Assembly: GCA_902773195.1 (NCBI GenBank)
Contig: CACYDL010000262.1
Coordinates: 1-59,136, forward strand
Direction of reading: 5' to 3'
DNA length: 59,136 bases
From: an uncultured Lachnospiraceae bacterium
GTDB taxonomy: Bacteria > Bacillota_A > Clostridia > Lachnospirales > Lachnospiraceae
Of this stretch, positions 37,072 through 45,060 are shown in pieces. The stretch's first letter is position 1. Each line of letters opens with the position of its first letter. The translations under genes and the position numbers were made by a program. Below the pieces are notes generated by a model. It saw only the letters and a program-made list of their open reading frames with translations. It was not told the origin of the DNA and made no database searches.

Positions 37072-38114
37072 CGGATGCCGGTAAGAAACGCGTCGGCCGG
37101 AAAGCGCCCCTGACCCATGAGCGGCGCCTGTGGCTCATCATGCTCATCATCCTGATCCTTCTCGCGGGGGCCGCCATCGCCGCCCTCTCCGTCGTGCTGT
37201 CGGGCGACTCCTCGTCGCTTCCGGTTCCCATGGCCTGGACCAACGCGGAGATGGCCTACTCGCCCGCGGACCAGTCCGCGATGCAGACCAGGGAGACCTA
37301 CTCCTCGGATCTCTGCATCGGCGGAAACAACGTCGCCAACAGCGGGATCAACCTCCGCGAAAACGAATCCGGGGCGCTTTTCTCCATCGACGACCGCAAG
37401 GTCGTCTTTGCCCGGGACATGTACAAGCAGATCTATCCCGCCAGCGTCACGAAGATCATGACGGCGATCCTCGCCATCAAATACGGGAACATGAAGGACA
37501 CCGTCACCATCAACTGGCAGGATCTGGAGCTGGAATCCGGTTCCCAGGTGGTGGGGCTGCGGATCGGGGACCGCGTGAACATGGGCGTTCTGCTGAGAGG
37601 CCTGCTGATCCATTCCGGCAACGACGCCGCCCAGGCCATCGCCAGGCACATCGGGGGCAGCCAGGACAAGTTCGTCGCCATGATGAACGAGGAGCTGAAC
37701 AACCTCGGCTGCACCGGCAGCCATTTCACCAACCCCACCGGCCTGCACGACACGAATCACTACACGACGGTCTACGACATCTACCTGATGCTCAACGAGG
37801 CCATCAAGTACGACGATTTCGTGAATATCATGCAGGTGAGCGTCTATGATTTCCAGTACGAGAACGCGGACGGGGAGGAGATGCACGTCACCCTCGACTC
37901 CACCGACCGCTACCTGACGGGACAGACCAGTCCCCCGAAGGACGTCACCGTCCTCGGAGGAAAAACCGGGACGACCGCGGCGGCCGGCAACTGCCTCGCC
38001 CTCGTCTCGCAGAACGCCTACGGGCAGTTCTACATCTCCATCGTGGTGGGCGCCCTCTCGAAGGACGACCTGTACGAGGATCAGAACATGCTGCTGTCGC
38101 AGATCAACGCCTAG
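37068..38114 (+). CDS. D-alanyl-D-alanine carboxypeptidase (peptidase S11)
   Basis: Trims the terminal D-Ala from peptidoglycan stem peptides. From ATG 37068 (after GAAGGAGGG) the protein is 348 residues with an N-terminal membrane anchor (about 20-43) instead of a cleavable signal. The active-site set is S126-VTK129, S183-GN and K299-TG. The domain ends soon after the catalytic fold, so the C-terminal PBP5-like domain and amphipathic anchor of E. coli DacA are absent. It closes the elongation operon. Confidence 0.9.
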   Translation: MTDAGKKRVGRKAPLTHERRLWLIMLIILILLAGAAIAALSVVLSGDSSSLPVPMAWTNAEMAYSPADQSAMQTRETYSSDLCIGGNNVANSGINLRENESGALFSIDDRKVVFARDMYKQIYPASVTKIMTAILAIKYGNMKDTVTINWQDLELESGSQVVGLRIGDRVNMGVLLRGLLIHSGNDAAQAIARHIGGSQDKFVAMMNEELNNLGCTGSHFTNPTGLHDTNHYTTVYDIYLMLNEAIKYDDFVNIMQVSVYDFQYENADGEEMHVTLDSTDRYLTGQTSPPKDVTVLGGKTGTTAAAGNCLALVSQNAYGQFYISIVVGALSKDDLYEDQNMLLSQINA

Positions 38115-38227
38115 GGCTTTCCCGCCGGTCGTTAAACGCGCGGGATCTGCGGCGCGGATCCGCGCGGAACCGCCGCCGGTTTTTAAGCGGGCGGGGCTTC
38201 CGCCGAAGGCTGGTCCTTAGCAGGCAC
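38115..38227 (+). terminator. Gap after the elongation operon with weak terminator-like structure
   Basis: The first part of a 225-base gap holds a 14-base palindrome gcgcggatccgcgc and then a short hairpin aaccg-ccgc-cggtt (about 38168-38181) followed by TTTT. Together these may end the radC-to-carboxypeptidase transcript. Confidence 0.4.
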
Positions 38228-38256
38228 TTGTTTTTTCCGGGTGGCTGGCATATAAT
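38228..38256 (+). promoter_or_regulatory. Sigma-A promoter for the P-loop/HlyD-like/sepF cluster
   Basis: TTGTTT (38228-38233), 17-base spacer, perfect TATAAT (38251-38256), about 84 bases before the start codon. The leader after it is AT-rich and ends with AAGGGAGG. Confidence 0.75.
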
Positions 38257-38339
38257 AATCACAGTATTGATCTTTCGCATTTTCGTTGATTTTCAGATAT
38301 TCTCAGATTTTTACAAAAGACAAGGGAGGTAACCGCAAG

Positions 38340-38759
38340 ATGGTTCAGCTGATCGCCGGCCAGAAGGGCAAGGGCAAGACCACCGAAATACTTGGCAGAG
38401 TGAATGAAGAAGTGAAGACCGCCGCCGGAAATATCGTTTTCATCGACCGGAACAGCCAGCACATGTTTGAGCTCAGCAACAAGGTGAGGCTCATCGACGT
38501 ATCCGGCTACCCGATCTCCAACAGGGATGAGTTCATCGGATTCGTCTGCGGCATCATTTCTCAGGATCATGACATCCAGTCGATGTATCTTGACCGGTTC
38601 ATGAAATGCGCGCATATCACGGGAAGTGATATCCTCGACACGATCATGCGTTTTGACCGGCTCAGCTCCATGTTCAACATCAATTTTGTCATCTCGGTTT
38701 CTCTTGACAAGGATGAGCTTCCGGAGGAAATTCAGGACAAGGTACTTGTAGCGCTCTGA
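38340..38759 (+). CDS. Small P-loop NTPase-like protein of unknown function
   Basis: The 139-residue soluble protein begins with the Walker A motif GQKGKGKTTE (about 7-16). A second hydrophobic strand ending in SVSLDKDELP could be Walker B-like. Homologues in Clostridia are often labelled twitching-motility PilT on the strength of the P-loop alone; I see no pilus gene here and do not support that name. Start ATG 38340 (GGGAGGTAACCGCAAG) is chosen over a longer frame from 38286 that lacks a ribosome site. It overlaps the next gene by one base (TGATG), suggesting a functional pair. Confidence 0.75.
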   Translation: MVQLIAGQKGKGKTTEILGRVNEEVKTAAGNIVFIDRNSQHMFELSNKVRLIDVSGYPISNRDEFIGFVCGIISQDHDIQSMYLDRFMKCAHITGSDILDTIMRFDRLSSMFNINFVISVSLDKDELPEEIQDKVLVAL

Positions 38760-40153
38760 TGCAGAACAGCAGAATAACAAAACAAACGGATAGAATGTCA
38801 GACAACGGTCCTTCCGGGAAAAAGCGGCGCTTGACGCTCAATATCGGAACGATTGTTTTTGGCATTCTTTTTGTTTACATTCTGATCAGCGTGTTCCTCT
38901 ACATGACCGCGACCCACGTCAAGTCCTATCAGGTGACGTCGGGCCCCCTGGCCAAGAACCAGAATTACACGGGCATCGCGGTCTACACGGAGCGGATCGT
39001 CACCGCGGACACCACGGGGTATGTGGAGTATTACGCCCGCGACAACTCCAGGATCCGGAAGGGCGGCGTGGTCTACGGCATCAGCCCGGAGCTGCACGCG
39101 AAGGAGCAGATCATCCCGGACGACGAGACCCTCGCCAAGATCCGGAACGAGATGGAGGCCTTCTCGCAGACCTTCGATCCGGCTGATTTTCACGACGTAT
39201 ATTCTCTGAAATATCTGGTGGAGGGGGATATCCTGAACCAGAATCTCTCCATGGTGAGCTCCGTGACCGGGACGATGACCATCGGAAGCGAGACCGTCAA
39301 CACCGCGCTGTCCGACGGGATCATCACCTACTCGACCGACGGCTTCGAGAACCTGGAGTACAAGTCGGTCACCTCCGATCTGTTCGACGAGAAATCCTAC
39401 CGGATGAAGAATCTGAAGACGGACAGCCGGATCGAAGCGGGAGATCCCGTCTACCGGATCATCGAGTCCGACGACTGGTCCCTCCTGATACCGCTCACGC
39501 CGAAGCAGATCGTCCGGCTCAGCAGCGTCAGCCGGATCCGGGTCAAATTCCTGAAGGACGGCGTCACGCAGAGCGCCGGGTTCACGATTCTCACCTCGTC
39601 CGACGGAAGCTACTACGGAAAGCTCGACTTCACCTCCGGGCTCATCCGCTACATCGACAGCCGCTTCATCGACATCGAGCTGGTCACCAACACCGAGGTC
39701 GGCCTGAAGATCCCCGTCTCCTCCATCGTCACGAAGAAGTTCTACACGATCCCGGAGGAGTTCTCCACCTACGGCGGGGACGACAACGTGATCGGTTTCC
39801 TCAAGCTGACGGCGGACAGGCAGGGCAAGACGACGGCGGTTTTCGTCACCACGACGCTCTACGAGAAGAAGAACGGAAGGTACTACGTCGACGGCTCGGT
39901 CCTCTCGGAGGGGGATATCATCGTGAAGGACGGATCGACGACGGACCGCTACATCGTCAGGGACAGCGACGACCTGGAGGGCGTCTACTGCATGAACAAG
40001 GGATACGCCGTCTTCCGCAAGGTGAACATACTCGACAAGAACGAAAACTACTGCATCGTCGAAAAGGGCACTCCCTACGGCATCGCGCAGTTTGACAACA
40101 TCGTCCAGAACGCGTCCAGCGTGAAGGAATCACAGATTACCGCAAAAAGCTGA
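38759..40153 (+). CDS. HlyD-like single-pass membrane protein
   Basis: The 464-residue protein has a cytosolic N-terminus, one membrane helix (about 28-50) and a long extracytoplasmic part. It resembles membrane-fusion/adaptor proteins with a lipoyl-like hairpin (GYVEYYARDNSRIRKGGVVYGI) and later beta-rich domains (VYRIIESDDWSLLIPL). No ABC exporter gene is nearby, so it is not an obvious efflux adaptor. It sits between a P-loop NTPase gene and yggS-sepF, which hints at a role in division or wall assembly; that is inference. Confidence 0.75.
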   Translation: MQNSRITKQTDRMSDNGPSGKKRRLTLNIGTIVFGILFVYILISVFLYMTATHVKSYQVTSGPLAKNQNYTGIAVYTERIVTADTTGYVEYYARDNSRIRKGGVVYGISPELHAKEQIIPDDETLAKIRNEMEAFSQTFDPADFHDVYSLKYLVEGDILNQNLSMVSSVTGTMTIGSETVNTALSDGIITYSTDGFENLEYKSVTSDLFDEKSYRMKNLKTDSRIEAGDPVYRIIESDDWSLLIPLTPKQIVRLSSVSRIRVKFLKDGVTQSAGFTILTSSDGSYYGKLDFTSGLIRYIDSRFIDIELVTNTEVGLKIPVSSIVTKKFYTIPEEFSTYGGDDNVIGFLKLTADRQGKTTAVFVTTTLYEKKNGRYYVDGSVLSEGDIIVKDGSTTDRYIVRDSDDLEGVYCMNKGYAVFRKVNILDKNENYCIVEKGTPYGIAQFDNIVQNASSVKESQITAKS

Positions 40154-40172
40154 AAGCAGGGAGGTTTTGATC

Positions 40173-40859
40173 ATGCCGCTTTCCGACAATCTCGCCGCAG
40201 TCAGAAAAAGAATCGGCGACGCATGCAGAAGGGCCGGCCGGGATCCGGAGGAGGTCGTGCTCGTGGCCGTGAGCAAGACGAAGCCCGAAGAGGATATCCT
40301 GGAGCTCTACGAGGCGGGGCACAGAGTGTTCGGCGAGAACTACGTACAGGAACTTCGGGAGAAGCATGAGCATCTCCCCGGGGACATCGAGTGGCACATG
40401 ATCGGCCATCTTCAGCGGAACAAAGTCAAGTACATCGCCCCCTTCATCTCCATGATTCACTCCGTGGACACGCCGGAGCTGGCGCGGACCATCGAGAAGG
40501 AGGCCGCCAAAAACGGCCGGGTGATCCCCGTTCTGGTGGAGGTAAACGTCGGGGGAGAAGAGAGCAAGTTCGGCGTCACGCTTCAGGAGGCGCCCCGTCT
40601 TGCCGCTCTGATCGGCACCCTTCCGCACCTGGATTTCCGCGGATTCATGACCTCGGCGCCCCCCGCGGAGGATCCCGAGGAGGTGAGGCCCGTGTTCCGC
40701 AAACTGCGGGAATTAAGTGTTGACATGAATTTAAAAAACAATAATAATAAGAAAGCGGATGTGCTGAGCATGGGCATGTCCGGCGATTTTGAAACTGCCG
40801 TCGAGGAAGGTTCGACCTGCGTGAGAATCGGAACATCCATTTTCGGCGAGCGCAGCTGA
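40173..40859 (+). CDS. YggS/YlmE family PLP homeostasis protein
   Basis: The 228-residue single-domain PLP-binding barrel has the cofactor lysine at K35 (VAVSKTKPEED), followed by FGENYVQELREKHEHL, HMIGHLQRNKVK and LSMGMSGDFETAVEEG. It buffers pyridoxal phosphate and affects amino-acid balance. Start ATG 40173, eight bases after AGGGAGG, is preferred to TTG 40167. A four-asparagine run (189-192) sits in an AT-rich patch that also carries a promoter-like sequence. yggS directly before sepF is a classic Firmicute order. Confidence 0.92.
   Translation: MPLSDNLAAVRKRIGDACRRAGRDPEEVVLVAVSKTKPEEDILELYEAGHRVFGENYVQELREKHEHLPGDIEWHMIGHLQRNKVKYIAPFISMIHSVDTPELARTIEKEAAKNGRVIPVLVEVNVGGEESKFGVTLQEAPRLAALIGTLPHLDFRGFMTSAPPAEDPEEVRPVFRKLRELSVDMNLKNNNNKKADVLSMGMSGDFETAVEEGSTCVRIGTSIFGERS
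40720..40747 (+). promoter_or_regulatory. Possible internal promoter for sepF inside yggS
   Basis: A consensus TTGACA (40720-40725) followed after 16 bases by TAATAA (40742-40747) in an AT-rich island within the otherwise GC-rich yggS coding sequence, about 145 bases before sepF. Alternative -10 registers exist in the same AAT repeat. Confidence 0.4.
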
Positions 40860-40890
40860 GCAGGCATCTATACTATTGGAGAACTAAGAA

Positions 40891-41649
40891 ATGGGATTTA
40901 TCGACAGATTTCTCAATGCGATCAAGTTGAATGACGACTTTGACGACGATGACTTCCTTGACGACGAGGAAGATCTGGACGATTACGACGATGACTCCTA
41001 TGAAAAGCCGAAAACCAGAAAGAGATTCTTCAGCAAGTTCGGATCCGCGGACGACGAGGACGATTTTGACGACGACGAGGACGATGAGACCGACGAGGAG
41101 CCGGTGACCGCCAGGCGGTCCTCCCGTACCAGGACGGCCCCCGCCAAAAAGGAATCCAGGAAGAGCACCCCTTCGAGATCCGCTTCTTCGTCAGACTATG
41201 AGCCGGCTTCCGCCCGGAGAAAGACCCGCAGCACCACCTCCGCTTCGTCGGACAGCGGTTATTCCTACGGCGGCGCCTCTTCTTCCTCCTCCTACGCGGG
41301 GACGGGCAGAAAGCAGAAGGTCACGCCGATCCGGAAGAAGGCCGCCCCGTCGGCCAGCAGCATGGAGGTCAGCGTGATCAGGCCGTCCTCCATGGAGGAC
41401 ACGAGAGAGATCGCCGACACCCTGATGAACGGATGCACCGTGATCCTCAATCTCGAAGGGCTGGACGTCGATATCGCCCAGAGAGTGATCGATTTTTCCT
41501 GCGGCGTCTGCTACTCCCTCGAGGGAAGGCTTCAGAAGGTGGCGAGCTACATCTTTATCCTTACCCCCGCCGACGTCGATATCTCCGGAGATTTCCAGAG
41601 TATCCTGACCGGGGCTTTTGATCTTTCTGCGATGCAGACCAATTATTGA
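40891..41649 (+). CDS. sepF: Cell division protein SepF
   Basis: Membrane-associated FtsZ anchor. The 252-residue protein has an amphipathic N-terminal helix (MGFIDRFLNAIKL), an Asp/Glu-rich then Ser/Arg/Lys-rich disordered linker (about 17-150), and the C-terminal SepF core (about 155-240; VIRPSSMEDTREIADTLMNG, VDIAQRVIDFSCGVCYSLEG, FILTPADVDI). The linker is longer than in Bacillus SepF. GGAGAACTAAGAA precedes the ATG. Confidence 0.93.
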   Translation: MGFIDRFLNAIKLNDDFDDDDFLDDEEDLDDYDDDSYEKPKTRKRFFSKFGSADDEDDFDDDEDDETDEEPVTARRSSRTRTAPAKKESRKSTPSRSASSSDYEPASARRKTRSTTSASSDSGYSYGGASSSSSYAGTGRKQKVTPIRKKAAPSASSMEVSVIRPSSMEDTREIADTLMNGCTVILNLEGLDVDIAQRVIDFSCGVCYSLEGRLQKVASYIFILTPADVDISGDFQSILTGAFDLSAMQTNY

Positions 41650-41721
41650 CGAAACAGAGACGACGCGGATCTCCGGAGCGCTGCTCTTGGGAGACCCGTG
41701 TCTTTTATTCAGGGAGATTCC

Positions 41722-42795
41722 ATGGAAGAAATCATCACCGCCCCTGTCATCGCGGATGGCTTTGAAGGGCTTCCCGACGTCTTCCGGAGGTCCGGCATTC
41801 CTCTTCGGAAGCTCATGATCGTCGGAGATACCAATACCGTTCCGCTTTTCGCCCGCGAGGTCGGCGGCCTGCTCCGGGACGTCTTCCGGGAGGTCCACTC
41901 CTACAGCTTTCAGGCGGGAGAGGAGCACAAGAATCTGAGCAGCATCGAGGAGCTGATCGGCGTCCTGACGGCGCTGCACTACGACCGCACCGACTGCATC
42001 GCCGCCCTGGGCGGCGGCGTCGTCGGGGACATGGCGGGCTTCACGGCCGCCATCTATCTCAGGGGCATCCGCTTTGTCCAGCTTCCGACGTCGCTTCTCG
42101 CCCAGATCGATTCCAGTATCGGCGGGAAGACCGGCGTGGATTTCAGGAATTATAAAAACATGATCGGGGCGTTTCATCTCCCGGTCTTTGTCTACACCAG
42201 CCCGTCGGTTCTCGGAACGCTTCCGGACGACCAGTTTTCCTCCGGCATGGGAGAGGTGATCAAATCGGCTCTTCTGGCGGACGCCGGCTTCTACGGCTGG
42301 CTGAAGGAGAACGCCTTCGCCGTCGCCGCGCGCCGGAAGGACGTCGTCCTGGAGATGATCCGGCGGACCGCCGCCATCAAAACCGGCATCGTTTCGCGCG
42401 ACCCGACGGAGCAGGGCGAGCGGGCCCTGCTGAATCTGGGACACACTGTCGGACACGCGATCGAAAAAGCCAAAAACTTTGAGATGCTGCACGGCCACTG
42501 CGTGGCCCTGGGCCTCAAGGCCGCCGCTGCCATCAGCCGGAGGAGGGGGCTCATCCGCCCGGAGGAGGAGAAGGACATCGGCGATACCTGCCGCGCCTTC
42601 GGCCTGCCGGAATCCGTGAGTCTTCCCGACAGGGAAGAAATCCTCCGGATTACAAAATCGGACAAGAAGATGTCCGGCGGGCAGATCCGCTTCATCCTTC
42701 TTGAGAAGATCGGAAAGGCCGTCGTCACGGACGACGTCACGGACGAGGAGCTTCTGTACGGGATCGACGCGGTCCGCGAAGGAGGCGGAAGATGA
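41722..42795 (+). CDS. aroB: 3-dehydroquinate synthase
   Basis: Second step of the shikimate pathway, NAD- and metal-dependent. From ATG 41722 the protein has 357 residues with GGGVVGDMAGFTAAIYLRG, LPTSLLAQIDSSIGGKTGVD and NLGHTVGHAIEK. A GTG at 41698 would add eight residues and also has a nearby GGGAGA; AGGGAGA just before the ATG makes 41722 slightly better. It overlaps lspA by four bases (ATGA). Confidence 0.92.
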   Translation: MEEIITAPVIADGFEGLPDVFRRSGIPLRKLMIVGDTNTVPLFAREVGGLLRDVFREVHSYSFQAGEEHKNLSSIEELIGVLTALHYDRTDCIAALGGGVVGDMAGFTAAIYLRGIRFVQLPTSLLAQIDSSIGGKTGVDFRNYKNMIGAFHLPVFVYTSPSVLGTLPDDQFSSGMGEVIKSALLADAGFYGWLKENAFAVAARRKDVVLEMIRRTAAIKTGIVSRDPTEQGERALLNLGHTVGHAIEKAKNFEMLHGHCVALGLKAAAAISRRRGLIRPEEEKDIGDTCRAFGLPESVSLPDREEILRITKSDKKMSGGQIRFILLEKIGKAVVTDDVTDEELLYGIDAVREGGGR

Positions 42796-43298
42796 GCGGC
42801 CGGTCCGCGCCGCGCTTCCGGAATCTTCGTCTCTGCCTGCTCTCCGTGCTGCTCATCCTGGCGGATCAGGCGACGAAATCACTGGCGGCGGACCGCCTGC
42901 GGGAAGGGCCCTTCGTGCTGATCCCCGGCGTTTTCGAGCTTCGCTTCGTCGAGAACAGAGGGGCCGCGTTCGGGATTCTGTCGAACGGACGCGTCTTCTT
43001 CATTGTCCTGGGGCTGGTATTTCTCGCGGTCTGCCTCCTGTTTCTCGCCCGGGTCAGGGATTCCGGGAGGTTTCTCCCCCTGGCGGTCTGCGCCGCAGTG
43101 CTGATCGCGGGAGATGCCGGGAACCTGACGGACCGGATCGTTCTGGGATATGTGAGAGACTTCCTCTATTTCCGCCTGATCGATTTTCCGGTCTTCAACA
43201 TCGCGGACATCTGTGTCACCTGCGCCGGAGGCGCCGCCCTGGTCCTGATCCTTTTCAGGTACCGCGACGAGGAGCTGGCTTCCCTGCTCAGAAAATGA
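42792..43298 (+). CDS. lspA: Lipoprotein signal peptidase II
   Basis: Membrane aspartic protease of 168 residues that cleaves prolipoproteins before the lipidated cysteine. There are four hydrophobic segments; the catalytic aspartates are in GNLTDRI and FNIADICV, and FVENRGAAFGIL matches the family. Its presence shows the cell makes lipoproteins, which bears on the lipobox-free binding protein at 49573. Overlaps aroB; a RluA gene follows, the usual lspA-rluD order. Confidence 0.93.
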   Translation: MSGRSAPRFRNLRLCLLSVLLILADQATKSLAADRLREGPFVLIPGVFELRFVENRGAAFGILSNGRVFFIVLGLVFLAVCLLFLARVRDSGRFLPLAVCAAVLIAGDAGNLTDRIVLGYVRDFLYFRLIDFPVFNIADICVTCAGGAALVLILFRYRDEELASLLRK

Positions 43299-43308
43299 GG
43301 ATCCTATC

Positions 43309-44238
43309 ATGCCGGACAACCGTAGTTTTATCGCAGAACCGGGACAGGACGGACAGCGCCTCGACCGCTTTCTGTCCGTCACGTGCCCCGATCTGTCCCG
43401 CACCTACCTGCAGGAGCTGATCGAAGAGGGCTTCGTGTCCTGCGGAGGAAAGAAGACGGACCGCAGCAGCCGCCGGCTCCGGGCGGGGGAGACGGTGGAG
43501 ATAAGCATCCCGGATCCCGAACCGGCGGAGATCTCCGCCGAACCGATGGAGCTTGACATTCTGTACGAGGACGACGACCTTCTGGTCGTCAACAAGCCGA
43601 AGGGCCTGGCGGTGCATCCCGCCCCCGGCCACGAGCACGGGACTCTCGTAAACGGCCTTCTCGCCCACTGCGGAGATTCCCTCTCCGGCATCGGAGGCGT
43701 GCAAAGGCCCGGCATCGTGCACAGGATCGACATGAATACCACCGGCACGCTGGTGGTGTGCAAGAACGACGCGTCGCACCGGAATCTCGCGGCCCAGCTC
43801 AAGGAGCACTCCATCCGGAGAGTGTACCGGGCCGTCTGTATCGGATGTCCCCGCGAGGACGAAGGAACGGTCACGGGGAATATCGGCAGGAGTCCGAGGG
43901 ACCGGAAAAAGATGGCGGTGGTAAAGGAGGGCGGCCGGCATGCCGTGACCCACTACCGCGTACTGGAGCGTTTTCCCGGCTATTCCTACTGTGAGTTCCG
44001 GCTTGAGACGGGGCGGACCCATCAGATCCGTGTGCATATGGCGTCCGTCGGCCACCCGATTCTGGGGGACGACGTCTACGGGCCGTCTTCCTGTCCGTTC
44101 CGTCTGGAGGGACAGACGCTGCACGCCATGACCATCGGCTTCCTTCACCCGACGACGGGAGCGTACATGGAATTCTCCGCGCCGCTGCCGGACTACTTCC
44201 GGGACCTTCTGGACAAGCTCCGCGCGGCCGGCCGGTGA
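43309..44238 (+). CDS. RluA/RluD family 23S rRNA pseudouridine synthase
   Basis: The 309-residue protein has an N-terminal S4 RNA-binding domain (about 14-75; RLDRFLSVTCPDLSRTYLQ) and a pseudouridine synthase domain with the catalytic aspartate in HRIDMNTTGTLV, then RTHQIRVHMASVGHPILGD. Position after lspA and the S4 domain favour RluD-type; the exact uridines are not decidable from sequence. Start ATG 43309, ten bases after the lspA stop. Confidence 0.9.
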   Translation: MPDNRSFIAEPGQDGQRLDRFLSVTCPDLSRTYLQELIEEGFVSCGGKKTDRSSRRLRAGETVEISIPDPEPAEISAEPMELDILYEDDDLLVVNKPKGLAVHPAPGHEHGTLVNGLLAHCGDSLSGIGGVQRPGIVHRIDMNTTGTLVVCKNDASHRNLAAQLKEHSIRRVYRAVCIGCPREDEGTVTGNIGRSPRDRKKMAVVKEGGRHAVTHYRVLERFPGYSYCEFRLETGRTHQIRVHMASVGHPILGDDVYGPSSCPFRLEGQTLHAMTIGFLHPTTGAYMEFSAPLPDYFRDLLDKLRAAGR

Positions 44239-44247
44239 GGCCCGGGA

Positions 44248-44355
44248 CAGATACAGGATACCCGGGAAGCGGCTCAGGGATACTATTCAGGATACCCGGG
44301 ACATCGGCTTCAGGGATACTATTCAGGATACTCCGGGAAAGCGGCTCGCTATAAT
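44248..44355 (+). repeat. Iterated CAG(G)GATAC repeats before the cytidylate-kinase-like gene
   Basis: Three imperfect direct units (44254-44287, 44288-44323, 44324-44355), the first two 34 and 36 bases long. Each begins caggata and carries a cccggg or ccggga core; the first two end cagggatactatt. The short motif CAGG(G)ATAC occurs at 44254, 44275, 44288, 44311 and 44324, with alternating spacings of 21-23 and 13 bases. The third unit runs into TATAAT (44350-44355), a likely -10 box without a recognisable -35. Confidence 0.75.
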
Positions 44356-44413
44356 ACACAGCATGCGATACTTCCGGTTCCCCCGGAACAAACAGCAGAA
44401 GAGGAGGTTGCAC

Positions 44414-45040
44414 ATGAACAGAAGTGACGTAATCGTGACGATCGGAAGACAGACAGGCTCAGGCGGATGGGAAATCGGTCAGAGGCTGGCGGAAAAACTC
44501 GGCGTCAAGTGCTATGACAAGGAAATCCTTTCCCTGACAGCCAAGGAGGGAGGCTTCGACGAGAAGGTCGTCGAATCCCACGACGAAAAACCCACCAGCA
44601 GTTTTCTCTATTCGCTCTACATGGGGGCCACCTCCTTCAACTACAGCACCGCCAACCCGGTAGTGGATCTGCCCCTCGATCACAGGATCTTCCTGGCCCA
44701 GTTCGACTCCATCCGGAAGATCGCCGACGAGGGCTCCTGCGTCATCGTGGGACGATGCGCGGACTACGCCCTGGAGGAGCGCAGCGAGCTTCTCTCCGTC
44801 TTCATTCTGGGGGACGAGGAGGACCGGTACGCCCGTCTTCAGCAGCAGCTCGGCGTCAGCCGGGAAAAGGCGAGGGAGACGGCAATCAGGGGTGACAGAA
44901 AGCGCAGCAGTTATTATAATTATTATGCCAACCGCAAATGGGGCGCCTCCGACAACTACGATCTCTGCCTGAACAGCACGACCTTCGGGATCGACGGATG
45001 CGTCGATCTGATTCTCGCCGCGATAGACGCGCGGGCCTGA
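44414..45040 (+). CDS. Cytidylate kinase-like family protein
   Basis: The 208-residue protein matches the Cytidylate_kin_2 family: a P-loop-like start VTIGRQTGSGGWEIGQRLAEKL, then CYDKEIL and CVIVGRCADYALEE. It is distinct from the essential Cmk; family members in Clostridia are uncharacterised, and GSGG replaces the usual GxGKS-type loop. Start ATG 44414 after GAGGAGG is preferred to 44363. It is a single gene with its own upstream repeat array. Confidence 0.8.
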   Translation: MNRSDVIVTIGRQTGSGGWEIGQRLAEKLGVKCYDKEILSLTAKEGGFDEKVVESHDEKPTSSFLYSLYMGATSFNYSTANPVVDLPLDHRIFLAQFDSIRKIADEGSCVIVGRCADYALEERSELLSVFILGDEEDRYARLQQQLGVSREKARETAIRGDRKRSSYYNYYANRKWGASDNYDLCLNSTTFGIDGCVDLILAAIDARA

Positions 45041-45060
45041 CCAAACTTACGTAAAAAGCC

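Noticed and set aside
38340..38759. PilT twitching-motility ATPase
   Set aside because: At 139 residues it lacks the PilT Asp/His boxes and no pilus genes are present; only the P-loop is shared.
44350..44355. Full sigma-A promoter at the TATAAT before the cytidylate-kinase-like gene
   Set aside because: The -35 windows at 17-18 base spacing (gatact, ggatac) match TTGACA poorly, so only a -10 box within the repeat is recorded.
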